A model generated the notes under the pieces. That model was not told the origin of the DNA. It ran no database searches and saw only the letters and a program-made list of their open reading frames with translations. From Ephemerocybe angulata (Eukaryota > Basidiomycota > Agaricomycetes > Agaricales > Psathyrellaceae): 64,000 nt of DNA. Positions 1 to 11,200 of this stretch are shown piece by piece. Each line of letters starts with the position of its first letter. Position 1 is the first letter of the stretch. The position numbers were made by a program, and so were the translations under genes. The DNA is taken from NCBI GenBank assembly GCA_013368325.1, contig JAACJK010000164.1:1054001-1118000 (forward strand), in the 5' to 3' direction.

Positions 1-216
1 AAGAACTCGAGCACGGCGTTCGCGAGTCTGAGTGCTTGGAAAGGCGGTCCTTTGGGTATGTGGAAGGACACAGCGTACTCCGTCGTGCGAAGGTGGCGAG
101 GCAACCGGGGCAAAGCTGCCTTCGGAATCCACATGCAGAACGATGGAGTAATGGAAACTTCGGCGGTAACGTCTGCATCGACGCCAGGATCAGCTCCAGG
201 GTATTTCTGTGGTCAT
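1..216 (+). other. Open frame entering from left edge, unknown
   Basis: Frame 1 is open from the first base to a TAG at 214-216 (71 codons). It could be the 3' end of a gene lying mostly outside the window. I recognise no domain, and the sequence after the stop carries no obvious gene. It may equally be chance in GC-rich DNA. Confidence 0.2.
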
Positions 217-571
217 TAGCAATCAGGCCAGAGTTACGGTGAGGAGAAGGTGCTCTTACCTCAATAACAGAGGCTAGACTTGCCAGGAGAGTCGTTGGGC
301 TGAAGAGCCACGCCGTACTGATTTTGGCGACAAAAGCAGAATGAGATCTTGAGGTTGCAAGTGCGGTGCGACTGCTTGGGGTGTCATGACGGAGAGACGA
401 GCCTTCTAAAGGCATGTGAGTTGTGTAAAGCAGGGATGGCATGGTGTGTTGCGTATGAGGAGAGCCTGCACTTACTGGGGGCGGGTTTCGCATCCAATGG
501 TCTGAGCAGAGCTATGATTAGTGGGCGGTCCTAGCAGCCTTGTGTGCAGCCTGAGGACCTTCCGCTAAAGG

Positions 572-835
572 CTGCTTCGATATCGAAGGCAGACTGGTAG
601 AAACAAATGTTTCGAAATCGAACACATTGCAGATCCTAGGAGGGAGGAGGTATAGAAGAACGACCGTGAGCACGGTGGTCGGTGATCGTGGGGACTTTGC
701 GGCTTGCGAATCCACCGGTGCGGGATTTGCCGGAATCCCGGACGGGATCCGGAATCAGAAATTACCTTCTCCTCCTGGCCTCCCTCCTTCCCACTAGGTC
801 CAATATGAGACGGGTGCTTTCGACTTCGAAGCACC
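572..835. repeat. Hairpin family cluster 1 (3 copies)
   Basis: Three imperfect palindromes share the core TTCGAnnTCGAA, one unpaired base on one side of the core, and arms that pair with each other but differ between copies. They lie at 572-592 (arms CTGC/GCAG), 606-628 (AATGT/ACATT) and 813-835 (GGTGC/GCACC). Other small hairpins sit between them: CCGTG-ag-CACGG at 664-675 and CGGGATT-tgccgg-AATCCCG at 721-740. The stretch 814-870 is a diverged copy of about 5077-5135. Confidence 0.8.
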
Positions 836-1232
836 TTTCTCTATTGGCCTCTTTCACAACGCAACATGGACGACCGACTCTGTAGCCGCAAATGCCTCCA
901 CTCGCGCAGTGTCGCCCGCAAGCAGCGCACTGTCCGCCGACATGCCTCGACGCGATAACAAGAAATCCAATCGTGTACTCACTGTTAGACCGGTAGCACC
1001 ACCATCGCGGAAATGGAGGCATCCTTTCAAGATTTGGACCAACCTTGCGAGCACTCAGTATGGAAGCCGGGCGGCTGCGAATCGCGATGGGATGCAAGGT
1101 GAGTCGACCATGACCAGCATCGAAGCGACTCTCCTTACCGTTTGCACCCCAGTCGTATTGTAAATCAAGGAATCGGGGTGTGAGTAGACACTTCCTTCCT
1201 TTCATTCCAGCACCTACATCTACTTCATTACT

Positions 1233-2210
1233 ATGTCTGCCACCGCTTCACATCTTCATCTTCACCCGCCAAGTCTCGGGTTCTGGAGCAACACGACCAC
1301 GACATCGGCATTGTCCCGGCTGTTCGAAGGTTCGTCTACTTTTTGGACCCCACTACTTGTTCTAATACTGATGATGCTCTAAATACTCTGAATCTATAGG
1401 GTCGCAAAGGTACCTTCAAGGACTGCAAGCCCGAGCTCATCCTCTTGCACGTCCTCCGCGCCGTCTACCGGCATTTTTCCTCCGGGGGGTGGTGCGAGCG
1501 CTGCGTTCATGGCTGCTCTGCATGCCGGAATTGCTGTCGAGACGAGTCTTGACACCGTCAACAGGCAGCGCTTGAGTGGCCTCACCGCCGTCACCCCAAT
1601 CGTGAACGAAGTCAAGGCAGGGCAGATCGAGTTCGGTATCGGTGCGTCATTCTCATATCCTTCCATTGTGTCGTGCTGACTCCTTTTCAGGCGCCGGTGT
1701 AGAGTCAATGTCCAACGGCTTCGGAGCTGGAGCCGTCTCGCAAGTCTCCGAAGATGTTCTCGAGAACAAGGATGCCGAGGACTGTCTCCTGCCTATGGGT
1801 AACAAAGCCGCCAAGGCGCAAAAGGAGGGCCGTTTCAAGGACGAGATCCTGCCCATCAAGGCCAAGTGGGAGCACGGACCCGCGTGGTAGGCAAGTTCGT
1901 CACCTCCGCCGTCGTCGGTGTGCTCCTGCGCATCATGGGCGTAGGTCTTGCGTTCGCGATCCCCATGGTCCTCCGGCTCAAGCAGGTAACGGTTGCAAGG
2001 GTACAGAAATGTCCTCGTCGGCAAGCAAGGGCTCGCGGAGAATACATCGTCTCGCCGTGCTCTTTCGACAGTTTCTGGGTCCAGCACCAGATCTCCGACT
2101 CATTGAAAGTCTACTCCGACCGCATCACCGTGGCCGGTAGCACGACCTCCATGCCAACCATCCTTGGCTGCAAGACGAGTGCGAGGGACGCTCAGGTATC
2201 GTGGCCATGA
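1233..2210 (+). pseudogene. Peroxisomal 3-ketoacyl-CoA thiolase pseudogene
   Basis: This is a decayed copy of acetyl-CoA C-acyltransferase, the thiolytic last step of peroxisomal beta-oxidation. Recognisable family blocks appear in order but in different frames: a start like DIGIVPAVR, then RKGTFKDCKPE, PPGGGASAAFMAALHAG, VETSLDTVNRQ, SGLTAVTPIVNEVKAGQI, GAGVESMSNGFGAGAV, ENKDAEDCLLPMG, EGRFKDEI and VGKFVTSAVVGV. Two introns remain spliceable (about 1329-1399, and about 1640-1690 between FGIG and AGVES), so this is a DNA-level copy, not a processed pseudogene. The nucleophile motif NRQC reads NRQR, so the catalytic cysteine is lost. Segments are deleted after VYR and after LLPMG, and there are several frameshifts. 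An intact parent gene is expected elsewhere in the genome. Confidence 0.88.
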
Positions 2211-2364
2211 AGGAGAGGTCCTATTAGAGGAGGATGTGGCTAAAACGGAATACTGGACTGAATCATGTCGCATACGTACCTTTTATAATCCATGCAAGTA
2301 GTTCTGGAATGTGCACCACTTTTGTAGCATTGAATACACCTCTGTTTTGTAAGTAATACATGTT

Positions 2365-3518
2365 CTAAGTACCAGCATGGTAGCGTTCAGAATGGGTAAT
2401 GAGGGTATTGTTCGTAAAAAAAGTAAAGACCAATCGACGCCCTTTAGCGGGAGAGCCGCAATGAAGAAGACGGCGGGTCATGGCACCAATGGCATAACCA
2501 GGAGGGAGGGGAATGTTCAGGCCAATCTGGGGCGCACTGAAATGCCCGCCAGTCCATTCTCCGAAAGCCATGACCCAAGTCAGAATAAGAGGATGGTCAT
2601 TGAAGTCGAGGTGAAGAACTTCACTAACGCCTTCCTTAATGGCGATAGTAAAGAACGCGCCCCCGAAATCCAGCAACTTCCACATCTCTGGGTCCTGTGG
2701 TTCCAACACAGACTTCACGTACTCACGGGCACTGAAAGGGGGTTGTGAGTACAAAGGGATATTGCAACATGAGAACACTCACCGCATTTGCTTTGCCCAA
2801 GTGTTCGCACACCACGTCTTCGTAAGACTCGCTATTTCTGGTGCGATATAATCCCGAATCAGAGTGATGAGTTCAATGAATAACGGTCGAAGCGCGGGGT
2901 TCTTCATAAACTTGACGGTATTGGCAGAGAAGATGGGTATGCTCGTGAAGATTTGCCAGATCCCGACATGGAGAGCCTCGGTCTCCTTCGAACAGTTGGG
3001 GTTCTTCTTCCCCGATGGGTCCATGCCATTCTCCAGAAGGGCATCCCAGGCAGCAAAGAGTAGAGCAGTGAGCTTCTCGATCTGCAGTCGTTTCGTAAGG
3101 TCGCCACGAATGATAACACCTTTTGGATGGTCTATGGGAAGTTCCTCCATAATCTTGTCGTCGAGGTCGCACACGAAGGTACCAGTAGGTGCTGCGACTG
3201 CCAGGATCTTCTTCCTGATACCAGGAAGCTTCTTCCTGATTCTCGCACGCAAGGCTTTGCCGCAGGTGTGAATGCGCAAGAATTCGTCGGGATAGTCGTC
3301 CAGGACAAGATAATCTGTTCGTAGTGAGTAGATAGAAGTAAGAATAGCCACGGGAAAGGGAACTTACGGAGATTATCCAGCTGCTTTATGATTTTAGGGC
3401 GAAGCCTACCCTTTCTTCGTGCCTCTGCTTCAGGAGAACGTTTCCCGGAACGCGTCTTCTTTTTCTTGGGCGCATCGTCGTCCCCACTCGTCGGAGAGTG
3501 TTTCACAAGTACCATCAA
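2365..3518 (-). CDS. TET/JBP-type 2OG-Fe(II) dioxygenase
   Basis: Three exons on the minus strand, 3518-3368, 3314-2783 and 2731-2365, join in frame to 349 aa with GT-AG introns of 53 and 51 nt. The C-terminal third is a double-stranded beta-helix oxygenase domain. Iron ligands are H268 and D270 (LHLDFND) and H318 (RRLLHC), and the 2-oxoglutarate-binding arginine is R326 or R327 (GRRLVFTFFTN). The order HxD...H...R is complete, so the enzyme may be active. The pattern matches fungal TET/JBP proteins, which oxidise 5-methylcytosine or related bases. The N-terminus is Lys/Arg-rich (KKKKTRSGKR), consistent with a nuclear protein. In basidiomycetes this family is expanded and often sits near KDZ transposons; no KDZ transposase is visible here. 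The family call rests on recognised motifs. Confidence 0.82.
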
Positions 3519-3724
3519 TGTAGCCTAGATGTAAATGAGAAAAAACAGGGAAATGTAAAGCGTTATTGGACCAACCGGGTGGTGAGCTGGCAACTGTTGA
3601 AGGGAAAGAAGGCTGTCGTGTGTTCCGGCGATTAAATAAGTGCAGTGGTCCATCAATTGATGCGGGAGCATGCTAAATGCTCGCGCAAACGCGCCAGCGC
3701 GCCTCTTCCACCGACGACCATCCT

Positions 3725-3865
3725 CAGGACAACACACTTATGAGTGGGGACCCTCTCCACACCCTGGTGCTGAAGGAATGGAAGTCGGTCAAATTTTAAA
3801 ACACGGGCTCTTCGCGTCAGGACAACACACTTATGAGTGGGGACCCTCCTCACACCCTGGTGCTG
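3725..3865. repeat. 48-bp direct repeat, two copies
   Basis: Copies at 3725-3772 and 3818-3865 begin CAGGACAACACACTTATG and end CACACCCTGGTGCTG. They differ at about two positions and are spaced 93 bp apart. They lie about 200 bp upstream of the oxygenase start, so they could belong to its promoter or be a small duplication. Confidence 0.85.
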
Positions 3866-4021
3866 GCGTTGGAGAGTTCCACATATTATAATTCTTCCAG
3901 CAACTACGACAACATATGCATTGCAAAATGCATTACTTTCTTTCTGTGTTAGGCGGTACAAGGAATTCGTTCTGCGGCATTGGTGAGTTAAAGGTTATAT
4001 TTCCGTCGGTATATGCAACTT

Positions 4022-4233
4022 ACGCGTGTCTATAGGCCTCTCGCGTGTTTATCCCAACTTAACGCGTCTTGCGCGAAGCACTGGAAAGCACGGTCTGCGG
4101 CAAAGCACTACGCGTCGTCCAGTTGACGCGTGCCTAAAGGCCCCTTCCATTGAACACGTCTTGTGCAACGCGAGCTGAAACCGTCGTATGCCGGGCACTA
4201 CGCGACGAGCGCGTCCAACAAAGCAAAACGCGT
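4022..4233. promoter_or_regulatory. Cluster of five ACGCGT boxes
   Basis: ACGCGT occurs at 4022-4027, 4062-4067, 4110-4115, 4126-4131 and 4228-4233, five times in 212 bp. This hexamer is the MCB element bound by MBF/DSC1 in yeasts, which drives G1/S genes. The third and fourth form a hairpin, ACGCGTC (4110-4116) facing GACGCGT (4125-4131), so the cluster may instead reflect a repeat. No clear target gene lies downstream. Confidence 0.45.
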
Positions 4234-4627
4234 CCACGCAGCCACCTCGTCCAACACCGGGTACTCAAGCATGCGTCACCGCCTTCCTGTCAGACGGAAC
4301 GCGCTTTCCATGACGGGATCGACTGATTCCAACCCGAACGACAATACTCGACCTATTCTACCTCGCCGCGCATTCTTCACCTTCGCCACGCTGCCCAACC
4401 CTTTTCCCCCTCTCGTCACAATCGAGACCAACTCTCCAAGCCACGGCGTCACCACTGGGTACTTCAAGGATGACGACATTCGCGCCATAGGCCAGCCTAT
4501 CGGCTTCGACTATGCCTGCCTAGAGTTAGATGGCGTGAACGACAAGGCCAGGGCAATGAGAAACCTGTCACTGGCTGGGAGTTCCGCGTCTTCACCGCCA
4601 ACGTTTGCGTTGCCTGCAGCACCTTAA
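4163..4627 (+). CDS. Uncharacterised ORF, 154 aa
   Basis: An open frame of 154 codons starts inside the ACGCGT cluster. I see no recognisable domain, signal peptide or membrane segment. Composition is rich in Ser, Thr, Pro and Asn. Part of it (residues about 50-110) looks protein-like rather than low-complexity, but I know no family. In GC-rich DNA an ORF of this length can arise by chance. Confidence 0.25.
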   Translation: MQRELKPSYAGHYATSASNKAKRVHAATSSNTGYSSMRHRLPVRRNALSMTGSTDSNPNDNTRPILPRRAFFTFATLPNPFPPLVTIETNSPSHGVTTGYFKDDDIRAIGQPIGFDYACLELDGVNDKARAMRNLSLAGSSASSPPTFALPAAP

Positions 4628-6505
4628 AACTCGTCCAGGTGGCCTACATGTGTGTCTGCACGTTCTACCAATGCCACTTGACCCCTCACACCTCCAAACC
4701 AACACCTCCATGTAGCTCGGCGTCACGCAGTGGTTCCACATTCGATATCGAAGTGCGGATGCTCTAGAATGCGAGTGGATAGTGGTGATGGCGAGGATGG
4801 TCGACAGCGGACACCACCCCTTCCCCTCCAACGCTATCTACTACAACGACGAGTAGCGACCGAACTACGAGGAATCCTGCGACTTGCGCGGTATGAATAC
4901 GCCTTCCCGGGTCCCAACCAAGCCCTCCGTCCACAGCGCACTTCGTGTCGAACTCTAGCACTCGATCCCATGACGGCAACGGTCGCTGAAAGAGGCGAGA
5001 CGTCAATGGTGCATATTAGGAAAGGGCGAAGTCGTGCACGACGAAACCCACCTCAGGATCACGAAACTTTGGATAGGGTGCTTTCGATTTCGAAGCCCCT
5101 TCTCCTTCTGGCCTCCTTCACGATGCGCCATGATGCAGTGGCGGCGGTGGCTAATGATGTCGGTGTTGCAGGCGACGAGTCAGGTAAAGCGGCTGTAGCG
5201 ACGAGGACGGTGAAGAAGGGGAAGGGAGGGACTGTGCGACGAGATCAGTACCGTCCAACGGTTGTGCACGGAAGGACACGCCTCTGATCGTCTTGGATGA
5301 CGATGACGGCGACAACCACGATGAAGGCTATCATGGGTGGTAGGACGGCCAGTGGTCGTTTCGATAGATGAAGAGGGTAAGGGCGCGAGGAGATCGAACG
5401 CCCGTGCAGGACAAAGCTTACCTCTGCTCATCGCGAAGAAGTTTCCGGAGACGCCTCTTCCTGTCGGCGCCCTCGGTCTGCTCATGGAGTGTCCCCTTCC
5501 CAACCGACGGATGTTTCGATAGGCAGCCGGCCATGCCTCTTGCATGCTATCTTCGTCTTGGGACCGTCAGTGGTGGTAGGAGCGTAGAAGTGGCGGTAGG
5601 AGCGCAGACGTGGCAGGAGGAGCACCGTGTTTCGAAATCGAAAACACGGTGATGGAACAAGTGGTTCGTAGTCGACTGGGATGAAGGAAGGCGAAGATGC
5701 AGTGCGCACTGCACGCCATTCGGTATTTGCCGGATTTCGGATTTTGCCGAAAATCACGTGTGGTCGCTCGGAAGGGTCGCGACGTCGACGCGGCAGCCGG
5801 CTACAAGCCTACAACCTTCTTCTTCTTCAACACCACGGCGGACTCTGATACTGAAACAATTCAGCGTACAGCGTGCTGCGACCTTTCCCGCACATTCGAT
5901 TTCGAAGTGCGCTCGGAGGCACGAACATGTTTCACATTCGATTTCGAAGTGGGACATGAGTCGTGCCCCCTCAATTTCCAGCAGAAATGGTACGTGCTCG
6001 CCTTCGTTTCAACTTCTATCGCTTATGCTGTTCAAGATTAGACTAAAGCCACGACTCTTTACCTTACGCACTGCTCAGAATAAATGTTCACCCTCATTCT
6101 GCGGTCTGAAGTCTTGGAAGAACGTGAGGTGCCTCCAAGGTGCCTCGACCGAAAGCTCCTACCACAAAGGCCGCGACGAGATGCTGCTGTACAGCTGCGG
6201 TGAGCTTGGAAGAGGTTGAGGAGGCCTGATGAAGTAGTAGCAATGAGGGGCTTTAATCGGCGGCCGGAGCCGTTTTTTTATTGTTTTGTATACTACGACA
6301 AGGGAATACGAAATCGAGGGGGAACACGACTTATTTACAAAGATATGCGGGCACTAAAGGCGCGAAAACGTTCAAGAGGGAAAGATGGAGGGGGAATGCA
6401 TATGAGGAAACGCGAAGCGAGAAGGAAGAGACCAAATAGAAAAGGAAACGGGAAGATCATTGGGAGACTCTTGGGTGGGGTGGCAAGGGAGGAGGGGGAT
6501 AGCCG
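4628..6505. other. Intergenic stretch rich in palindromes
   Basis: I see no supportable gene here. Beyond the hairpin-family copies (listed separately) there is a perfect 16-bp palindrome TGCAGTGCGCACTGCA at 5698-5713 and a hairpin GATTTT-gccg-AAAATC at 5740-5755. The stretch 6240-6505 is presumably the 3' untranslated region of the minus-strand gene that ends at 6506. Confidence 0.6.
4737..5951. repeat. Hairpin family cluster 2 (5 copies)
   Basis: Five more copies of the TTCGAnnTCGAA hairpin: 4737-4755 (arms CAC/GTG), 5077-5099 (GGTGC/GCCCC, one mismatch), 5623-5651 (CACCGTGT/ACACGGTG, eight perfect pairs), 5889-5911 (CGCAC/GTGCG) and 5933-5951 (CAC/GTG). Each has a single unpaired base on one side of the core. 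Both orientations occur. Confidence 0.8.
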
Positions 6506-8118
6506 TCAAAGCGTGCCTTCTTCATCGACGACATCCATGGCCTCAGCATCTCTGCCTCTTTTGGATCCTGTGCGCGACTTTGAGGTGGTCGCCTTGGCCT
6601 TGCCTTTGCCCTTGGTCTGTCCGCCTGGAGCAGGGTCGTCGACATACTCAAGGTCTTCTTGGGCATCAGACAGGGATGGGAGAGCGCTAGTCGAAGCTTC
6701 GGACTCTTGCAACAAGGTGGGGGGCGGTGGAGGCGACAACTTGCTTGTACTGGCAAGCGCCGCAGCTGCACCCTTGAACAGATCCTCGGACCCTGCGAAA
6801 GACGGGCCAGGAGCGTAGTTGGGAGGACGGATGGGCTTAGGAGGTTCGGCTTTCCAAGGCGAGACCTCGAGGACACGAGTGGAGACGGCGTTGATCTGGT
6901 AGAACTGTAGGCAAGGTCAGGACGCCATTGCTTCTCAACACAAAATGAAGCTCACCTTTCTACCAGACGTATAACCAGAGCGTGGAGGGATGCAGAAAGT
7001 GTGCAAGGTGGCGATGATGAGCACCATGGTACCCGGGTTGAGCGCCTTCCACAAGTCCTTGACATGGACAAGGTTGCCGACCTTGTCGCGAACGTCGTAT
7101 TGGAGAAGTTTCTTGGTCGCGAGCTCAAAGCAGGGAGGACCGGTCCAGTCGACCTGGACGGAAGGCTCGTGAAGTTGGCCTACGGCGAGAGGGACCGACG
7201 GACGATCAGCTACCGATACGTCAATACAAATGAAGCTCTGCGAAGAGGTGTATCACAGACCAGGGGCAGGAGCGTCTGCTTTCGGTGGTTCGTTCTCCTT
7301 ATCAGACTTCGCTGCTTCATCGGAAGGGTCTGGAGTCTTCTCCCGCTTGATGCGCTTCTGAGGAGGACCACTAGCGGTGCGGACCCCACGAGCTTGAGTA
7401 CTAGCAGGGGGCGCCTACACCAGTATCCGGAGGTGGGTCAATCGTTGATGTACTACATAAGAATGCTAACGCACCACGTATTTCTTCCCTAGAGTAATGG
7501 TAATCAAATCCGCGGGCTCTCCAGAGCGGAGGCCTTTAGATGGCTTGACCCACTCGTACGCAAGGTAGTTCTAAGATAGATCGATCAATGTATATTCCAG
7601 GAATGTATTCAAAAACAATCGTGCCTTATCGTCAGGGTCTCGCTCTTGGGCTTCGCGAACTTCGTTCAGGGATGCAATCTGGTTGTTGAACATCGTCTTG
7701 AGGGCAGGAGGGGCATGCGTAATCGAGCCAAGGACGATTCTGTCTTTGCAATTGGTGGAGTCGGTAAGCGGGAAGAACTAAAGCGTCGGGTGAGTATGTT
7801 GTCTGAACTATTTCAGTTGAAGAAACTGACCTCCCCGTCCGCGTCGCGAAAGCCCCATCCTCCGGCAGCGGTGATGTCTGTGCCATGTTCTGCATGAGCA
7901 ATCTCACCAAAGATAGCAACCTTGATAGGAATGCTCCTTTTTCCTGCAGAGGGGTCCGCGGTGTAGGCGAGGTTGTTCCCGAACTGGTCTGGAAATGAAT
8001 AGAAGTCTTTGTTGAACTCGGCCTTTCCAAGGAACGAGCGGCCGAGGGCTTTGAGGTTGGCGATGGTGGTATCGTAATTTCGATTCATGAAGGCGGCAAG
8101 CAGATTTCCTTCGGGCAT
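6506..8118 (-). CDS. Unknown six-exon gene beside Helitron (447 aa)
   Basis: Exons at 8118-7831, 7777-7625, 7570-7475, 7414-7261, 7209-6956 and 6904-6506 join in frame to 447 aa, with introns of 51-60 nt; the second intron seems to use a GC donor. I do not recognise the family. Residues 1-175 look globular. A basic linker follows (QKRIKREK, a candidate nuclear signal). A segment of about 90 residues (LVHVKDLWKALNPGTMV to FYQINAVSTRVLEV) has a strand-rich look that could be an OB fold; this is a guess from pattern only. The tail is Pro/Ser-rich and acidic, with KGKGKAKA and KRGRDAEAMDVVDEE. The start codon lies 164 bp past the RepHel stop, same strand, so it may be a Helitron accessory or captured gene. 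The frame is intact, so it is probably expressed. Confidence 0.75.
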
Positions 8119-8282
8119 GGTGGATGAAGTGACGAGAGAGGAAGAGTGAGATAAAAGGGAAAGAAAAATGGGGTTCGCTGGAATAAATTGGTGAGTCCAC
8201 GAATCTTTAGAGGGGAAAAGGAGGACATACGAATAAAAGAAATGGAAAGTAAGGAGAAGGCGGTAAACCTCTGCAGCCGCCT

Positions 8283-11200
8283 TTATAGGACCGAGTCCAC
8301 CTCCACACGCTTCAGGCGCTTGCGGGGTGGTCCCGCCTGCTGAGCGCCATTGTTTGGAGCGCGAGGTCGTTTCTTTGACCTAGGTACGATTGTTCTTTCG
8401 TAAATTTTACGCGCCTGGTCCTGGTATGCCTCGATGACCACCATATCCGTTCTTAACTCTTGTTCAGTACGCTTGGCCCGCGGTGGATTCGCCTTGATGG
8501 CACTGCCCAGTTTGGTCTGGCTAGGGCGCGATTTTGCAGAGGGAATAATGCCAGCAAGCTCAGCTGATGCTTGAACTTGCTCTTCTGGTGAGCCGTATTG
8601 AGTTGTGCTCTTGAGGGCCACAGCGTGCATACGGGCCGACTCAATTTTGTATTCGTCAGTCCTCCCCCCCGTGATCTTTTCTGGAGCAAAATGTCGCAAG
8701 ACAAAAAGCCCATCCAAGGAAGTTGCTCTTGAGACCATGACATATGCTGACTCTGTGGATGAACAGGACTGTAGATCGACAATAACATTCTCCATTGTCT
8801 GGCCCTGAGCGCGATGAGCGGTCATAGCAAATGCAGGGACAATGGCCACCTGTTGCCTGCGGACTGTCTTCGCATTCTTGCCTCCGTACCTAGAAAATGC
8901 AACTTCAATGGAATCACTGAGAATGGGAATCTCGTCTGCAGAGAGATGAGGCATCTGAAGGGCAGAGCACCCTGGAATGTTAACAATGCACGACGTAAGA
9001 ACTTTTTGACCACGGCGGTTGGTTTTGTACCTCAATTTTTTTACTGTCCCTTTACTGCCGTTAACGACACCACCTGCGACATCGTAATTCTGAGCAATGA
9101 GCACGGGCATTCCAATGCATAGCGGAACCCTGCCAAGCCGGCCTTTCGTCTGACCAGAGTGCTTTCCATGGAGCTCTTCAATTAGGTCCTGGTTCTCAAT
9201 TTCCTGTCCATGCCTGAAGTCGGTTGCATGAAACCAATAGAGTGGACATTTATTGTCAAGGGCAAACTGCCTCGCACAGGCTTCGTTGATAGCATCCTTT
9301 GGCGCATTCTCAGCGACAATGATAGGTGCCTTTCTCCATGGCGACTCTTTGTCTTCGAAAGCATCCGCGTTTTCTGCGGAGAGGACCCTGGAGGTCAACA
9401 AGTCATAATCTTCGTCTGTGCAAAGACCATCTCGCAAACGACTAAGAAGCTGAACGAAGCGAGCTTCGGCATCCTCATTCTGTCTCTGGGGCTTCTCAAG
9501 CTCAACGGCAGTGTCTACCGAGAGCCAGAGAAGCTTTCCATGGATTGAACTTTGCCCGTTTTTCAGCCCGCACATCCATGGTAGAATAGTCGAATACAAA
9601 CTTCGTTGACCAACCGGTGGGAGCTGTGCGAAATCGCCTGCAAACATGATGTTAATGCCTCCAAAGGGCTTGTCAGACTCGCGTGCAAGCTGCAGAGCTT
9701 CATTGATTTGGTGGAGAAGGCTTAGGCTAATCATGGAGACCTCGTCGATAATGAGCCAGTCCTTTCCTTCCCAAAATTCAATGAGCCCTTGATGGACGTC
9801 TCCATGAAGTTGCATTCGAGAAAGGGCGTGCAGGTTCAGGGCAGAGTGTAAGGTCATACCACCTATGTTCATGGCGGCTATTCCCATGTAAGACCCCAGG
9901 ACGTACCTATTTCCCTCTCCACGATTTAAGAACAATTCCTTCAGAGCATCTATCACGCGAGACTTTCCCGTACCTGCAGGTCCTCCAAGGTACATTCGAA
10001 GCTGCTCTCCATTACCTGAGATACGATCAGCGAGGATATTGAACGCGAGACGCTGCTTTGGATTTAACGTGTACTTATCCGCAACCGCGTTACATAGAAT
10101 AGCATGCTGAATGTCAGTAGGAGGTGGTTGAACAATAACAGGAACAATGTCTACCGCTGGAGACGGACTGTGATCGCAAACGCGCGATGTACGGGAGTCC
10201 AGCTGTTCAACCTGATCCCCCTTTTTGCGCCGTTTCCTGGCCCTTGGTCGACGGTCATCATAGGAATTCTTCCAAATCTGCTCGAGTCCAACTCCAGAGC
10301 GAGAGACGTCAACAACACTTGATGGGTTCAGCTCCTGCTGCTGTTCTATGATATTATCAAACACTGACATGTTAGCTGCTTGGAACATACCGCACTGTGA
10401 GGCAACTTGAAGGCAGTGTTCAACGTTCTCGTCGCGAGCAGTCAGGGTGTTTGCTGATGATCTGCAGGACCGAAGGTGCTCCAGTAAGCCTTCCTCTTCT
10501 GCATCTGCTGCAAGAGGTGAAACGACCATGTCGTCCAATCTCAGTTCATCGCGACCTTCATATTCAGCGCCTAAGGCGGGGAGTCGGAGGAACCTATTGC
10601 GAAAGTGGTCATCACGGCTGTCCTTGCACTCATGAAAAACCTGCATATTGTTCAAGATGTTGTTGACATGGGGGGTATAGAGGCGAGAATGAGTAAAATC
10701 CTCAAAAGCATCTCCCCAAGATGAGAAGGAGCCTATAAGGTCCTTGGGCGATCTCCATGGTTTGAATAAAATCAACATCAAGCGACAGTACTTCTCTCGA
10801 ACATCAGGGCGATCACGTCTTGGAAGAGCAGGCCCAATAGGTACAGGTACGGCAGCGTTCAATGGATGAGACAGGGTTATGTATGAGGACTTGTGTTCAT
10901 CGTGGCCTTCCAGGAAACGGGCCGACGGCCTTGAAGCAGACGCCGCCGTTAGCGCATCAAACGGCGCCCAGGTCTCCTCAATTCCTTGCACATCACTAAG
11001 CGACAGTGAGTCCTTGCCAGACTTTGAGAAGCTGAACTTACACGAACGTGCAACAAAGTCCCACAGAGAAACAGGTGAAAAGAGATTTCCCCGAAAAATG
11101 TAGTCCCGAAGCTGAGATGCTCTCGGCGTGATTTCCCCCTTCTCATTCTGCTCAAGAAAGACATCGTCATCCAGGTCAATGTCGCTGCCATCGTTGTCAC

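Noticed and set aside
762..1205. 147-codon minus-strand ORF
   Set aside because: It overlaps hairpins, has no domain and is in GC-rich DNA where such frames are common.
8257..8284. GGCGG/CCGCC hairpin as the Helitron 3' end
   Set aside because: No CTRR follows at the expected distance (CTTA instead), so the terminus is not called.
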